A stretch of 64,000 nucleotides of DNA from assembly GCF_030463565.1 (NCBI RefSeq), contig NC_134649.1, positions 2,615,501 to 2,679,500 on the forward strand. The letters are read 5' to 3'. Both the position numbers and the translations under genes were made by a program. A model generated the notes under the pieces. It had not been told where the DNA came from. It searched no databases and was given only the letters and a program-made list of their open reading frames with translations. This document shows positions 25,301-38,100 of the stretch, piece after piece (position 1 is the stretch's first letter; every line of letters begins with the position of its first letter). Source of the stretch: Pelecanus crispus (Eukaryota; Chordata; Aves; Pelecaniformes; Pelecanidae).

Positions 25301-28003
25301 AATATTTTAGTCCTGCAGTGCCTCCCTCGATGGTATACGCCGCATTTTTAACAACTATCATTGTAGGCAGCTACAACTTCTAACAGCTACATTTAGGCTG
25401 GCGTCAGGGCTATCTCCTCCATCAAAGCCACCTTTATCGATCAGATGGACGGGCTGAAACTCTGTCTCTTGTTTACTCGTGTTTCTCCCAGTCGCTGTTT
25501 CCTCCGCTGCAGCAATGCCTCGCAGCAGTCACATCCAAAAGGAAATTCAAACAATTTAAGATAAAAAAAACAAGATAGGAAGCAAGACGGAGAATCAAAA
25601 CCAGAACTTAACAGGAAAAGTCTTGCACAGCTCAGGCAGCAGGAATACGGGTACAGGAATAAATGCAAAGAGCAAATACTGTAAATCCTCATGGCGTTAG
25701 CAGCACTGCTGCTTTCGCTCCCCGCAGAGTGTGGAGGTAAAGAAAATAACTTGAGGTTTTAGATTATTTATGATTTGACAGTGCTTTATGCCAGTGAAGT
25801 TCAAAGCAGTGCATTAAAAGAAAAAAGAAAGATGCTTTTTTCCCAACCAAAATGCTGCACAGTCCCACTGCTTGATGTTGCACTTAAAAGCAGGATGGAA
25901 AACATGGGCAGATCACAAAACACACGATTAAAGTATCTCCGATTCATGCTTCGGCTCTTCCGAAGCCACCAAACCTCTTCTCAGCAGGTCAAACACCCCC
26001 ACGATATACGGCTGCAAGTAAGATCTTGCTGCGCAAGGAAACGGGGGTGAGACGGGAAGTTTGCTGCAGTGCGTTCAGGAATATTCCCATTTTTGCACGG
26101 ACTCCTAAGGAAACAGTCGCAAGTGGCGCCACGTTGTTTTTCCAAGCAGAGCCCCCTCTGTGAGGAACGGGTGATGCCAGCCCCTCTACCCCCTTCCTCA
26201 CCTAACCCCAAACCACGCTCATGGGTTTTTCAAAACACATTTAAGAGGCGCCCACAGGGAAGACCATGCATGTAAAGAAAAAAATCACTGCATGCTCCAA
26301 ACGTGACAGGGACTCGAATGCACAGCTGGGCACCCGAAGAGATGAAGCGGGATATTCAAAAGTGTCCCCACGACTCGGCCCACACCCCATTTTCATGTCC
26401 CACCCTCCCGTACTCCTGCATCTCAAGTCCGCCTAATACTCCTCTGGCCATGAAGCTCAGTTACATCCTTTCGCAATGGCAAAGGTCTTCAGTTTTACCC
26501 TTTAAACTCTATAAGATATATTGTCAGTCTTTTTTCTCCCCTCTGCCGTAGCACAGACACATGCTTACACTACCCAACATGCAGGAGCGTGGAAGCAGGA
26601 TGGTTACAGCCATACGTGGGTCACTGTGAACAAGGTACAGATAAAAAGCCCGGCACAAAGAACATGCACATTTCCCAAAAATCTTTTAACTGTTCACCGG
26701 GGAGCTATCAGTTAAAATAATCCCCCATTAATACTCTTAGAAACAAGCCCCAGGGTAAGGAAGGGGTTAAAACACAGCAGAAATGGATTTTTTTTAATGT
26801 CCCTAGGGGGAAAAAAAAAAAAATTAATTGTCAATCTGCCCCAGCAAAGCTCACAACTATTTTTGTTAAGCCAATATACTTAAAATACCTCTGCCTTACA
26901 AGTTTCAGCTGGAATGCATCACTGCGGCCCCCCGTGAGCCCCCGCGCTGCAACCACCCCTGGCACGAGACCCTGCCCCTCCGGGCTGGGGAGAAGCCGAG
27001 CGTTGCCCCCAGCACGGGGCTCCCCCACACAGATGCCCCGGCGACACAGAGCCGCAAACCGGCCACCATCTCTCTGCCCATCCTCACTGGGAGCGGTGGG
27101 GTGGGACTTCGAAGGCACCTTGCCATCCTTGGAGGAGCTGCAGCCATCGGTGAGCCGCATCCTGGCCAGCAGCCGCTTTGTCAGCGCACGGGAGTGCTCC
27201 GGCGCTGGCTCCGCCATAGATATTTACGGCAACTTCCCAAGCCCACCAGCAAACGAACGCAGGAGGCTGGGCAGGACCTGGGCTGCCGGGCTGCGGTGGC
27301 CTTGGGGACACCAGAGGAGCGGAGCCAGCCGGAGGTTCTCCATGCTGTCTCCCAGCAAAAGTCAGGTAAAGCCCCGACAAGGACAGTTTAGTCCGTTTTT
27401 CTAATAATTTCTTGGTTTCTCCACTGAAGCAAGAAGCTGTGTGTTATGGAAGGACAACAGGCTCATGCCAGGAGAAGACAGATGGGTGCAAGCAGGAGGT
27501 TGGACAGCCACAGTCTTCTTCCTGGACCTTTTCCTGAGGGCCCAGGATCAACTGAGGATCCTTTAATGTCCCAGCTTTGACCAAGCCAAACTTGCTCCCT
27601 GATTCATAGAGGCCCTGAAAAACCGTCACCAGGTCCCCAGCCGATGTCCATAGGGACAGCAGTCTAGACCTTCCCCGTGCTCCAGAGCATCAAACTCTCT
27701 CCAGGCTGCTGGTTTGCTCTGCTGACAGAGATGTAAAGATTCAGCCCAGCTCATGCCGCAATTATAAAAGAAGAGTGTGATTTCATATCACAATTCATCT
27801 GGTGTCATCACCCTTGCTGTGGCGCAAAAGGGTCCCAACTCCTCCAACCCCAGCATGGTTCCTGGCATGTTCCTCATGTTGGACGTGGCTGTTGTGCTGA
27901 GACCAGCGACGCTCACTCATCCAGCAAAAACCAACACCAAAGAAAGCCCTGCAGACAGCCAAAAAGAGCGCTCGCTGCCACCGTACCCACCACGGAGGGG
28001 GCA

Positions 28004-28044
28004 CCTTCCTCCTCCATCATCTCCTCCTCCTCCTCCTTCACCTC
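28004..28044 (+). repeat. CCT-rich simple repeat
   Basis: An interrupted (TCC)n stretch (tcctcctccatcatctcctc and onward) makes a polypyrimidine tract of about 40 bases in intron 3. Confidence 0.7.
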
Positions 28045-28099
28045 CAGCCTTTACCTTGGAGCAGAGCTCTGGTGCTCCCCAGCCCCCCTTCCATGAGCC

Positions 28100-28168
28100 A
28101 ATTTAATTCGTTAACCCAGTAGATGATTAACTCAGAAGAACGCTTGCACTGGGTTAATTAATTAAATT
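28100..28168 (+). repeat. Long inverted repeat, pre-miRNA-sized hairpin
   Basis: Arms 28100-28120 and 28148-28168 (21 bases each) are reverse complements at 19 of 21 positions, with a 27-base spacer (28121-28147). In the plus-strand RNA one of the two differences becomes a G-U pair (28110/28158), leaving a single C-U mismatch (28109/28159). In the SMAD6-sense RNA both differences are A-G and A-C mismatches, so the antisense strand folds better. The total length of 69 bases and the stem-loop shape match a pre-miRNA. The outer stem is very AT-rich (TTAATTAATTAA type) and the inner stem is CCCAGT/ACTGGG. No known miRNA is recognised. It could also be a small MITE remnant or a palindromic homeodomain-site cluster. 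Confidence 0.8.
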
Positions 28169-28436
28169 AGTTCCAAAAAGGGTCTGACGGGCAACAGAGC
28201 CGGTGGAAGAGGCGCGTGGAGAGGCCTGGGGGGGAAAGGGGGACATTTCCATGGCAGCCCAAGAAACAAAAGCAACACAGGACAGGAGCCAATGCCAAGA
28301 ATTAGGATGAAAACAATTTTCTCTGCATAAAAGAAACCACTCTGCAAAATCATCAGCTCACGCTAATTTTTTTATATCCTTCAAAGAAAAACACATGCCA
28401 TGTTTAGTTCTGCCCGGAAATTTGTAAGCCATCATC

Positions 28437-28460
28437 ACTTAGCTTATTTTCAAGCTAAGT
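28437..28460 (+). repeat. Perfect 9-bp inverted repeat
   Basis: ACTTAGCTT (28437-28445) and AAGCTAAGT (28452-28460) are perfect reverse complements separated by six bases (attttc). It lies about 270 bases from the longer hairpin, in AT-rich intron sequence. Confidence 0.8.
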
Positions 28461-29514
28461 TCAAGGAGTTTGTTTCTAATGTACCTTCTCTGGCCATTAA
28501 ATACGCAGTCCAGAACATGATTTTAAGGTATTTTATGAGTTTTTTTCCCAGCTCCCCTGCATGGTTTACAAAGGTCTTTTCAGCCAAGGGTGAAAAGTCC
28601 TAGAAAGTAAGAAAACTGGAAAAGCCCAACTCAGGTATTTTTCACTGACATTTTTATGCGTTACTTCTATAGGCCAATGTTTTCAGAGATTTAGGTAATT
28701 TTTTTTTTTTTTTAAAGTCGAACGGTCTCCACATAATCTCAGCTTCCCTTGCTCACAACTTGCGCAGGCACATTCATCGCTTTTAAGTTCCTGGGCTGTG
28801 CATGTAACTGCTTTATACCTGGCATGTAAAAGTTAACACAACAATGTAAATACATCTTCAAAAGGAGCCCAAAACGTAATCACCTGCGTTGGCTGCCAAT
28901 TACGAAAGCACCAGACCTGTCATCAACCAGAATTTGGCTGAGACTTCTCCGCTGTTGGAAACCAGCCCTGGGTGAGTCCAAGCCCGGCAAAATCCCGGGG
29001 TCATGCTCAGCACCTCCCTGAGCACCCGCAGCATCCCTGCTGCCCGGCCGTGGGTGCCCCCACCCTGCGCCCCAACCAGCCGAAAAAACGGGGAGAGAAA
29101 CGAGCTGGTGAAAGACACGGGGGACAGGCCGAGGGGAAGGTCTCCACTAGCTGATCTTCTGTAAAATCAGAAGGTTTGCTGACAATCTTCCCGGCATCAT
29201 CTAGTTGGGGTTGGCTTTTTTCTCTGCCTCCCGCTGCCAGCTGGGCAAGGCACCGACTGCACGCCGAGGGCAGGAGAAGCCTCATTCCCCAGATGCTCTC
29301 TGCAGGGCTGGACTGCGAGGGGAGGAGATACTGGGACAAAAAAAAAAGAAAGGAGGGGGGGAAAAATCCCCTTTTTTCATTTTTAGGTTGAGAACTCGCA
29401 CGTTTTCAGCTCCTCCAAACAACTGTGTACGCAATCCCCCCCCCCCTTTTTTTTTTTTATTCCCAGAGCCTGAAAAACGCCGAGAATCCGGGAGAAATCA
29501 CCCCATAAATCACC

Positions 29515-29640
29515 CGACGGCAGATTTCCCTTTTAGCCGCCGCCGCAACGTCCAGCGCGCCTTTCCCCGCGCCGCTCCTGCCTGGCGCCACGCCAGCCCT
29601 CGCTATTAATTAATCCGGGGGCCGCCTGCTGCAATCCCGG
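29515..29640. promoter_or_regulatory. Small CpG-dense block, intron 3
   Basis: CpGs cluster here (gccgccgccgcaacg, cagcgcgcc, cccgcgccgc), including one GGCGCC, which resembles the GC-rich half of SMAD1/5 sites. It is flanked by a TTAATTAAT stretch. The regulatory role is speculative. Confidence 0.25.
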
Positions 29641-30404
29641 CTATGCCAACCGCATCCGACTTGGGCTGGGCTGGTGGGCAGAAGTCGGGCCGGCTAAATC
29701 CCGCGGGACCTCCTGAGCTCTTCTCCCTTCCGAAGCCGTTTTTTGCCTTTGCAGAGCGATTTTGGGTGCTCTGAGACATCCCGACGGATGCCCTCGGGGA
29801 GGGAAATAATCTGCTCACTGACCAGAGCTGCGGCAAACCAGAGCATCCCGCAGTGGAGGAGACGCTCTGGAAAATGGTATAAATAAATAATAATAGTTTT
29901 CGCTCGTAGAGGAGTTTCAGCCGAGCGCTTCGAAGCATTTTAAAACCAGAAACTTAATTAGTAGGTCCTCTCTGAAGAGAAACAGGAATAACACCACTTT
30001 CCGCCTCCATCATGCCTCTCGGGCAGAGCACGTCGGGTGCCGGACTCGGCTCCCGGCTGAGCCTGGGAATTGCTTTTCTGGACGGTGATGGTCCAGAGGT
30101 GCGAGGCTCAGGCTGCAGCTGAACCAAAGCCCTGCCTGGTTCACGCTGGCATTAAATGAAGGGGTTTCTGCCGGGGTGGAGGAGACACTGAGGTGACGGA
30201 GGTGTTTTGGGACGCTGACTTGGCGAGGAGGCTGCTGAGGCGGCTGCAGAGGTGCCTCTGAAGATGCTCGAGCCTCCCCTCCCCCTGCGCTGCCACGCTC
30301 GCCCAGAGCATCGCAGCATCCCCGGCAGCAGGACCGCTAACCCAGCACAGGACACATGTCCCCCCGGCCACTGCGGAACACCTTCTCCAGAGAAAAGCAA
30401 CAGA

Positions 30405-30434
30405 TTTTTTTTTAAAAAAAAAAAAAAAAAAAAA
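30405..30434 (+). repeat. T9-A21 homopolymer junction
   Basis: Nine T are followed directly by 21 A. There is no retroelement next to it that would explain it as a tail. It is likely to be length-variable. Confidence 0.9.
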
Positions 30435-31949
30435 CCCTTTTCTTCTCCCGTTGGTAGATAATATGAGGGCACTGAGCTCCTCTGAACAAAGAGGGCTGTC
30501 CTGCAAAGGCCACAGCCAGGCAGCACGCCATCACCTACTCACAGCGCGCTCAGCACAGCCCCAACCCCGAATTATAGCTCAGCTCCCGCCCAAAATTTGG
30601 CATTTCCAGAAGGTGAATGCTTAGTGGTTCCCCTGCCCGAGGCTTCCTTCAGATGTCCCAGGCTGGTCGTGCAAAACCTGCTCCCCAAAAATGCCAGCAA
30701 AGCTGAAAACGTTGGGCTTAAGAGCTTGCACAGGACATGGGAAACGAAGCAGGCTGCGACTGTAGCAGCTTTGCCACGCTCTCCTATTTTTACTAACCAG
30801 AAAATGAGCGGAGATGCTTCCCTGGGTGGAAAATCAAAGCAAAACCAAGTAAAACGTCACCGTCGGATATATTTTGAGAGCCTGCAATTGCGCTCCAGCC
30901 CGAGCCATTCCCTCCAGAGCGAGAACAAAGCCAGCCTCACCCTGCTATCGCACCTCTATCGAATTTACGACTGAGAACCAGCCACGGGGGTTCGGAGCAG
31001 AGGCAGACGACGTGAGAAGCAGCAAGCGGGCTGAAAAAACCCAAGGCCACCCTGATTTCTCTGAAGCGAGGACGCCGCGCAGCCACAAGCAGCATCCTCG
31101 AGAGAAGACCGAGGCGCTGGAGACAGATGTCTGTCGGCTCCATGCCAATACCACCGCAAATATCAAGGACTGCGAAAGCTTTAGAAAACTATCACCGACC
31201 TGGAAAACAAGCTGCGACGGAGGAGTGCTGGGCTGGGGAGGCTCCCGGGGGCCACGAGCAGGAGCCCATCGAGTGTTTTTCTCCATATGGGCTAGGCATG
31301 AGCTGCTTTGCTCCTCCATGGCCAGCTGGGTGCAGAGTCCGGCCCCCGGCCGCCGCCAGACCCCAGCCTGGGATCTCTGGGGGAGCAAAAATCTTGGGCT
31401 TTCATCCCAAACCCCCGCTGGTACCGGTTGCGGGTGCCCCATCCCAGCCCATCCTCTGCTCCCCAAAAAGGGCTCTGGCTGATGCCTCCCCTCGCCTGAC
31501 CATTCTCCCCCAGCATCCTCAAAAAAGGCTCCCAGCACTGTATCAGTGCCCCCACGTATATGGGAAGCAGACAGGGGTTGCGAGCGAAATGGAAATTCAG
31601 GCTTTGTTCTCCCTGGCCAAAGCCCAAGATCCTTCTCCCGATAAAGCTCTCCCCGAGACTCGCTGTCTGAGCAAGCCCTGCAAGACCGGGAGCCACGGCT
31701 CCGCGGTCACCACCGCACGTCACGCCGCCTGCGGTTGCTTCAAGTCCTCTCTCGTGGTGGATTTGCCCAAGTTTTACAGGGAATTAGAGGATTTTGGGTG
31801 CCAGCGTGGCCTTTGCAAGGAAACAATCCCCTCGGTGCACAAGCCAATATGGTCACGCTACAAGGATAAACCTGTACGGGGAGGTCCTGGGGCTCCTATC
31901 TGTTGGAGAGGAATTAAAAGCAACGGGGATGGAGTCAATATGCGGCATG

Positions 31950-32115
31950 AAGAGCCGTGCGAAGAGCCCAGCGGCGGGCGGCCGGCGAGGCAGAGGCAGT
32001 CCCCGGCCCCGCAGCGCTGGTGGGGAGCACGGGGACGGCTCCTGTCCCCCGGCTCACGCAGACGCGCGCACGTCTGCACGGCCGCAGCCGGGCCGGGAGG
32101 GACGTGCAGAGGGAT
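31950..32115. promoter_or_regulatory. CpG-dense block, intron 3
   Basis: About 24 CpGs in about 165 bases by eye, including a run of alternating CG (acgcgcgcacg). It lies at the downstream end of the longest plus-strand open frame in the window (31127-32158), which has no recognisable product. It may be an orphan CpG island. Confidence 0.35.
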
Positions 32116-35100
32116 GCGTGCATGCGTGTGCACCCACACACGCCAGATTTTCCAATAGCTAGTTCATGTATTTATGTGTAAACATTTTCTGGGTCTATTC
32201 CAGCCCTTACTCCAAGCGAGCAGCTTGCTCCACTGACAACTGCTCGTGGCCAGCATCCATGGGCTCTTACTCCCACTTAAAGCAAAGACTAAACAGTGAG
32301 TTAAACATCTCAGGATTTAAGCCCCATAGTTGGTCCTGCACATTCACAGTCGAAGCAGCGGGGGATGCTGTGCCAGCAGTTTCTGCTTTGCAGGACCTAC
32401 ACCGCCGTGAACATGGTGGATAATAATCCTTGTGGCGTTTGCGTGCCATGGTGGATGCACCGGGAGGGGTCTCCTGGCCCTTTTCCTGTCAGATCCCCAA
32501 ATCAGCAACCCAGAGGAGCAGATGCGGCACAGCGCATGCATTTCTGCTAGCCTGGGCTAAGATCACCCCCACAGACCAAAAACATACCTCGGGTTGTTTT
32601 TATACTCCCTGGAATGGCGCTGTAAGTCTATTTATGTTCAGATAAAGAGCAAGAAAATTTGTGCAAGGGCTAAGCAGGGGATGAGGGATGAAAACCGATG
32701 TATTTGCATGAACTCCACAACATCCACAAGCATCGCTGCGGCCCAGCGAGGCAGCGACGTGTGGCCTCCAAAAGTCCCCGAAAGCATCTTCACAATAATC
32801 TCCCAGATGACAAAATTCCTAACCCTGTATTTGCACATGGAGAGTGGAGGTGACTCATGCTAATTACCCTCCCTGGCCAAGAAGGACTTGTTTTCATTTC
32901 TAAAAACCACAGTTTCTTATAGAAAAGGGGGAAAAAAAATAGGAAAATACCAAAATACACACACAACTCCATGGGATACATCCTGTCCTGCTGCACTAAT
33001 ATGAATCCCAGACACCCCGATACTCCAGCTTCGCTCAGGATGTTGAAAGAGAAAAGGATTAATGAGTTATAGCACGGACACAGCCAGAGACGCGCGGCAG
33101 AAACGCTGCCAGCATTAGCTCCGGGTCTCCTTTTTTCCAGCAACGCTTATTCAGTATAACCCAGCTAAAATAATTTTGGGGTGTACGAGCAGAGCTCAGG
33201 AAGAGTCTTTGTTCAGATTAAAAACCCTCCCACCTTTCTTGGACAAGCTCTCATCCTTCTTACAGGGCAGTTGAAATTTAGAGCTAAAAATAACCTTTTC
33301 AGGACTGGCCTATGCAGGGTTCGTGGTTGCAACTCCTCCACGAGACGTTTTGGGAGGGGAATGCACAGGCTGCAGTTATAAACTCTGCAAATTAAGTACC
33401 AAAGTAAACGACTTCCCCATCGAGAGGAAAATGGGAAGGACAGCAGGTCGGACTCTTTGTAAATCAAGGACAGGGAGATTAACGGAGCATGTGAACGCTT
33501 CGTTATAGCTAACGAGTTCAAGACTGCACACCCCGAACACAGCCGAGCGCTGAAAGAGAAACGTCAAATTCCTCCCCTCCCCTCAAGGGAAATTGATTTT
33601 AAAAAATAAAGCAAGGCATATTGGGGGGAAATACGCCTGGTATTATACATTAAAAAGGGAGCCCGCCAGCAGCCTAAAAGAGACTCATTTCTCTTCTCCA
33701 CTCTCCTAGAGGTCACATATATATATATAAAATATCCACATGGATGCAAAGAACCCCCCTGCAAGAAACCTGAAGAATAACTGAGTGCAAAATCAGGTTC
33801 AGATATTTTGCAGAAATACATTCACAAAGCTCCAATGAGCAACACAGTTCCCACTTTGGACAACTTTTGCTCATTATTGCAACATTTCTGAGTACTTCTG
33901 ATGGGGATGCGGATGATACGGAAGCCTCATCGTTCAACCCCGGTATTTGTACGGTACGAACAAATCAACGCTATCGACGTTATCAACTCTGTCAAGTTCC
34001 TGCACTAGAATCCTTAAATTGTTAAAAATAGGAAAGAAACTGCACAGTTCACATATTTTATAAAGCTGGGTTAAATCAACATCTGCAAAAAATATCCCTG
34101 TTAAACGAAATAGCAGGATTTCATTAAGTAAATTGCAAGTTGGCAAAAATTCTGAAAGAAAGGGAAAAAGCCACAGCCAGCCCTGTAATTTAAACCTTAT
34201 TTTAACTGTGACAGCATGACTGTGAGAGGCTGCATTTCCAAACGAAAAAATAAAATAAAGTCTAAAAAAAAAGTACCTGTTGCCCCTGTTGCCCCCCTCA
34301 GCGCACCACAGTGTCTGCAGTCATTACGCTAACGAGCTCTTCCCCAGGGAGATGAAGAGGGAGTGGAACCCGCTCCCGGCCCTGCATCCTCTGTCGAATC
34401 CACCAAACCTGCAAAATCCAGGATTTTCCACCACGGGAGCAGCCGGATGCCTGTGCGGCGGTGGGGGGGTGACGGGTGACAATGTCTGTGGAGCCCTCGG
34501 AGCCGAGCGGGCTCGGGTGCACCCCCGTGGGTCTGCAGCCCATGGGGCCGAGCCAGCAGCGAGCGAGCCCTTCGCTTGGAGGCCGAGCAGCCGAAACCTG
34601 GGATTAGATGGCTGCGGGGCTGGGAAAGAGCTCAGTCCGGGCGACACTTCATCACTTTCCTTATTTTAAATACATCCTGCTCCTCTGCACAAGACCAGGA
34701 GCCAGCCAGGGACCGGTGCCTGGGGAAGGGCTGGCGGCACCTACGCCGTCCCGTGCGGGCAGCGTGGTCCTGCGCGGGTGCCCATCGGGTCTGGGTGCCG
34801 CAGGGAGGGTGGGACGGCAGCAATTTGGCTCCTGGCTCGGATATCCCAAAGAAATCCCTAAAGGGATAGCACGTGTCCCGCTACCGAGCAGGACGGTGGT
34901 GCTCACCCGCAGGGAGATGCTTTTGGGGTTTCCTTTGGGATCGGCGTTTTAGGGCGGCCGTGGCGCCATGCGCACAAACTCCGGGTGCAACGCCAGCCCC
35001 GGGGCGTCAGGTGTGGCCCCTCCCGGCACCGCCTGGGGCAGGCAGGGAGCAGGCAGGGCATCGCCTGCCCTTCCAGCCAGTTTTCCAAACCTGCCGAGCA

Positions 35101-38100
35101 CCTTTCCTGCTCGGGGTGACTCAGGTGGGCTGGGCTGCACGGGGAGGCCGTGCTCTTCCCACAGCACCGGCCAAAAGCCTCCGCAGGAGCTGTCCCCGCA
35201 GGGGCCCGGCTGGGTGGGCTCCCCACTGTCCCCTGGGGCCACCCCCTCCAGGGTTAACACCCAGCACTGCGCACTTGGGGTCCAAATCTTAGCTCCTGAA
35301 TTACAGTAATTACAATCCCCCCACCCAAAAGCTCTGCTGTCCCAGGGAAATCACCTGGAAGCAGCATTCCAGGATCAGTAAAATCTCTCGTCCAGCACAT
35401 ACCGAATCTGCTTGCTTTGAAAATAATTGCAAAACCTCAAAACGAAACCTAAAAACAACTGGTCTGATATGCAAACTCAGAGCTGAAGAGGAGACCTTTA
35501 ACAGAAAGACCGATTATTTGCTTACAACGTTTTGGCTTTGCTATTTTTCCTGGCACTTACGCCACCCGAGTTATTTTGAAGGGCTGTTTGCTGCATGCGG
35601 AGCCGAGAAAACAGCGATCCTATTTCCTTTCTGATCTAAACATCCGTTTGCCATGCAAGCAGGAGGACAAAAAAAAAAAACCAACCAAAAAAAAAAACCA
35701 ACCCCAAGCCAACCCGTGCATCTCAGGAAGCGCAAAGAAAGGGGTGGCGGGTGCCAACGGGGAGGAGAGCAGGCAGGCACCCACCCCGTGGGAGCCAGCT
35801 CAGCGAGGTTCTCACCTATTGCCACCCCAGGGGACGCCCATCCTGCGCCGGCACTAAACGAAAGGGAACGGCCAACCCGAGGGGTCTGGGCTGCTCTCCT
35901 CGATGCAGACCACGTGAAGGACCCCTGGCCGGACCCTCGCATCTTCCTTAACACGCCCATGAAGGCAAAGGCTGTGCGGCTTGTTGCCACCAGCGGCTGC
36001 AAAGCCATGGTCTTACTGCAGAATTCAGCAGTTCCTGAGGCTGAACGACAGGCAGTCATGCCAGAAGAAGCAAGAAATAAAAGCTGCACGGGCACCTCGT
36101 AGGCACGCTGAAGATACGGCATCGCTAGAGTGTTGCAAAATTGAAATTGGGAGCAGAAGAAAGGTGCATGTCCTGGGGCAAGCGCAAGGCAGAGCAGGCA
36201 AAGCCCTGCCTGCTGCCAAAGCTCACCCCAAGTCACATCCAGCCGCGTGGCGCGAGTCGTCTCAGCGCCCGGCAGCGAGGGGGATGCTGTAGGGGTGCAG
36301 GACTGGATAATCAGGGTAATTGCAAGGGCAGGGTGAAAGTGCTGGAGATGCTCATGCTTCCCAAAAAACCACCGTGCAACGACTGCCTGTGTCTCGGACA
36401 CCCCGCATGTCAGAAAGAGCACCCGTGTCAAACCAGCCACCCTCAAACCACGATGCCAGCACCACCTGAACCCCCAAAGCTCGCAACAGGAGCCCCCCGG
36501 GCTGCAAGGCATAAATCAAACCCCGCACGGAGACGAGATCTTGCACGTGCAATTGCTGCACCTCCAGCAAGGTGCCTCCTGCCAGGGCTGGGTGGCCGTG
36601 GCCATCCTGCCTCCCTGTTCGGGGACACACACGTGCCACCCCCAGGGCTCGTGCTGTCCTTGCCACCTCCTCCCCCCAGCTACGCTTCCCACCCTTCGGT
36701 GAGCTAAAGGGCCAGCTCGCCGTCATGTTCCTAAATTTCCTGGCTTTTGAGGATACAAGCCAGGTCATTAACATTATTTATAGGTTCCTGTGTATGAGTT
36801 TCCATTTGTTTGCCTGCTTAAAAACAGTTAGGTGAAAAAAAGAAATTCCTGGAGGTCAGACAGTTAAAAAGAACCCCGCATCCACGGTCTGATGGACCTA
36901 AAGGATCAGCAGCTCCTTTAGAGACATAACTGTTTCCTTAAATGCTTATTGTGTAAATATTTAAGCTACTTTATAAAATTTTACAATGTACTTAGGAAGC
37001 ATAAATCTCCCCATCAGAGCACGGCAGGCTATCGCAGCGGTGCACGCTTAGACGGTTTTAAGAACACAAACAGGGACATTTCCAATGCTAATGCTGGACC
37101 CAAGGGGCCCTAAGGTCACAATCTTACGGAAAGAATTACTAAGCTGATCCCCTTCATTCACCCCAAAATGGAGCGTGGTTATGTGCAACGAGTCATTGCA
37201 ACAAGTCTAACTCCAGTGTCACTGTTTTTAAAAAAAATCTATTTACGGTTACTGCGTAGTGGACAGCATTAAGGAGAGAAGTCCTGAGTTTTCTTAGAAA
37301 TGCGGCACCAAATCTAATGTCATACAGGCAAATATAAGTCCGAAATCATCCACTAATACGCATCTATTTCAAGAATTAAATGATTTTTTTTTTCAAATGC
37401 CATGTGGCAGGTTTCAAACAAAGCCTAATTTGTTGCAGCCGACTTTGGCATCCCTCACCGGTACAGATGACTGCAACCAAACCAGCGCCAACCATCCACC
37501 GCAGCCGCTCTCGTGGGTGCTGTTTGGAGAGATGCACTTCTCAGAGGTGATTATTCCCCCGCATGAGGAAAAAAAAAGATGTTGTGCTGACTGACACATC
37601 TGTATTCAGGGTGGTTTCCATACAGAAAGCCGTGCAGCTTTATGAGATTTGCTTGGACATGGTGTTTCCCAGCTCCAACTCTTCAAAATAAATGCAGATC
37701 TTCCTATCTAACGCAGGAAGTAACATGTTTAGCAATCTTTCCCCAGAACGGTTTCTTTACTATGCTTTAGGTGTGTTTGAGGCAATGACAACAAATGGAA
37801 ACTGGGAATTGGAAGTTTATTTACTTTGCAAAGCACGGCTTTCTGTTGTATATGATGGAGCGCAAAGAAAGTCCGGAAAAAACTTGGATGGGAGTTCAAA
37901 TACCGATGCTTTAAAGATGAAAGCACGCTCTCCGATTAAATGTTTAAATAAAGTTTTCTTGTACTAAATCATTTAAACATTTTCACATTCTTTGCATTTC
38001 TAGAAGCGCTGTTCACTTTTATTTATTGTCATAACCCAGTGCCCTCAGCAAGCAACCACGGCTATTTGAGGCAACCAGTTTTCTAAAGGGAAAGTTCTTG

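Noticed and set aside
26124..26140. GGCGCC-N5-GTTT near-match to a BMP-responsive element
   Set aside because: One mismatch in the core GTCT; a single imperfect match in 39 kb of intron is expected by chance.
35571..36512. 313-codon open frame on the minus strand in intron 3
   Set aside because: No recognisable domain, low-complexity stretches from A/T runs, and open frames on the other strand over the same DNA. It is best explained as a chance frame in GC-rich sequence.
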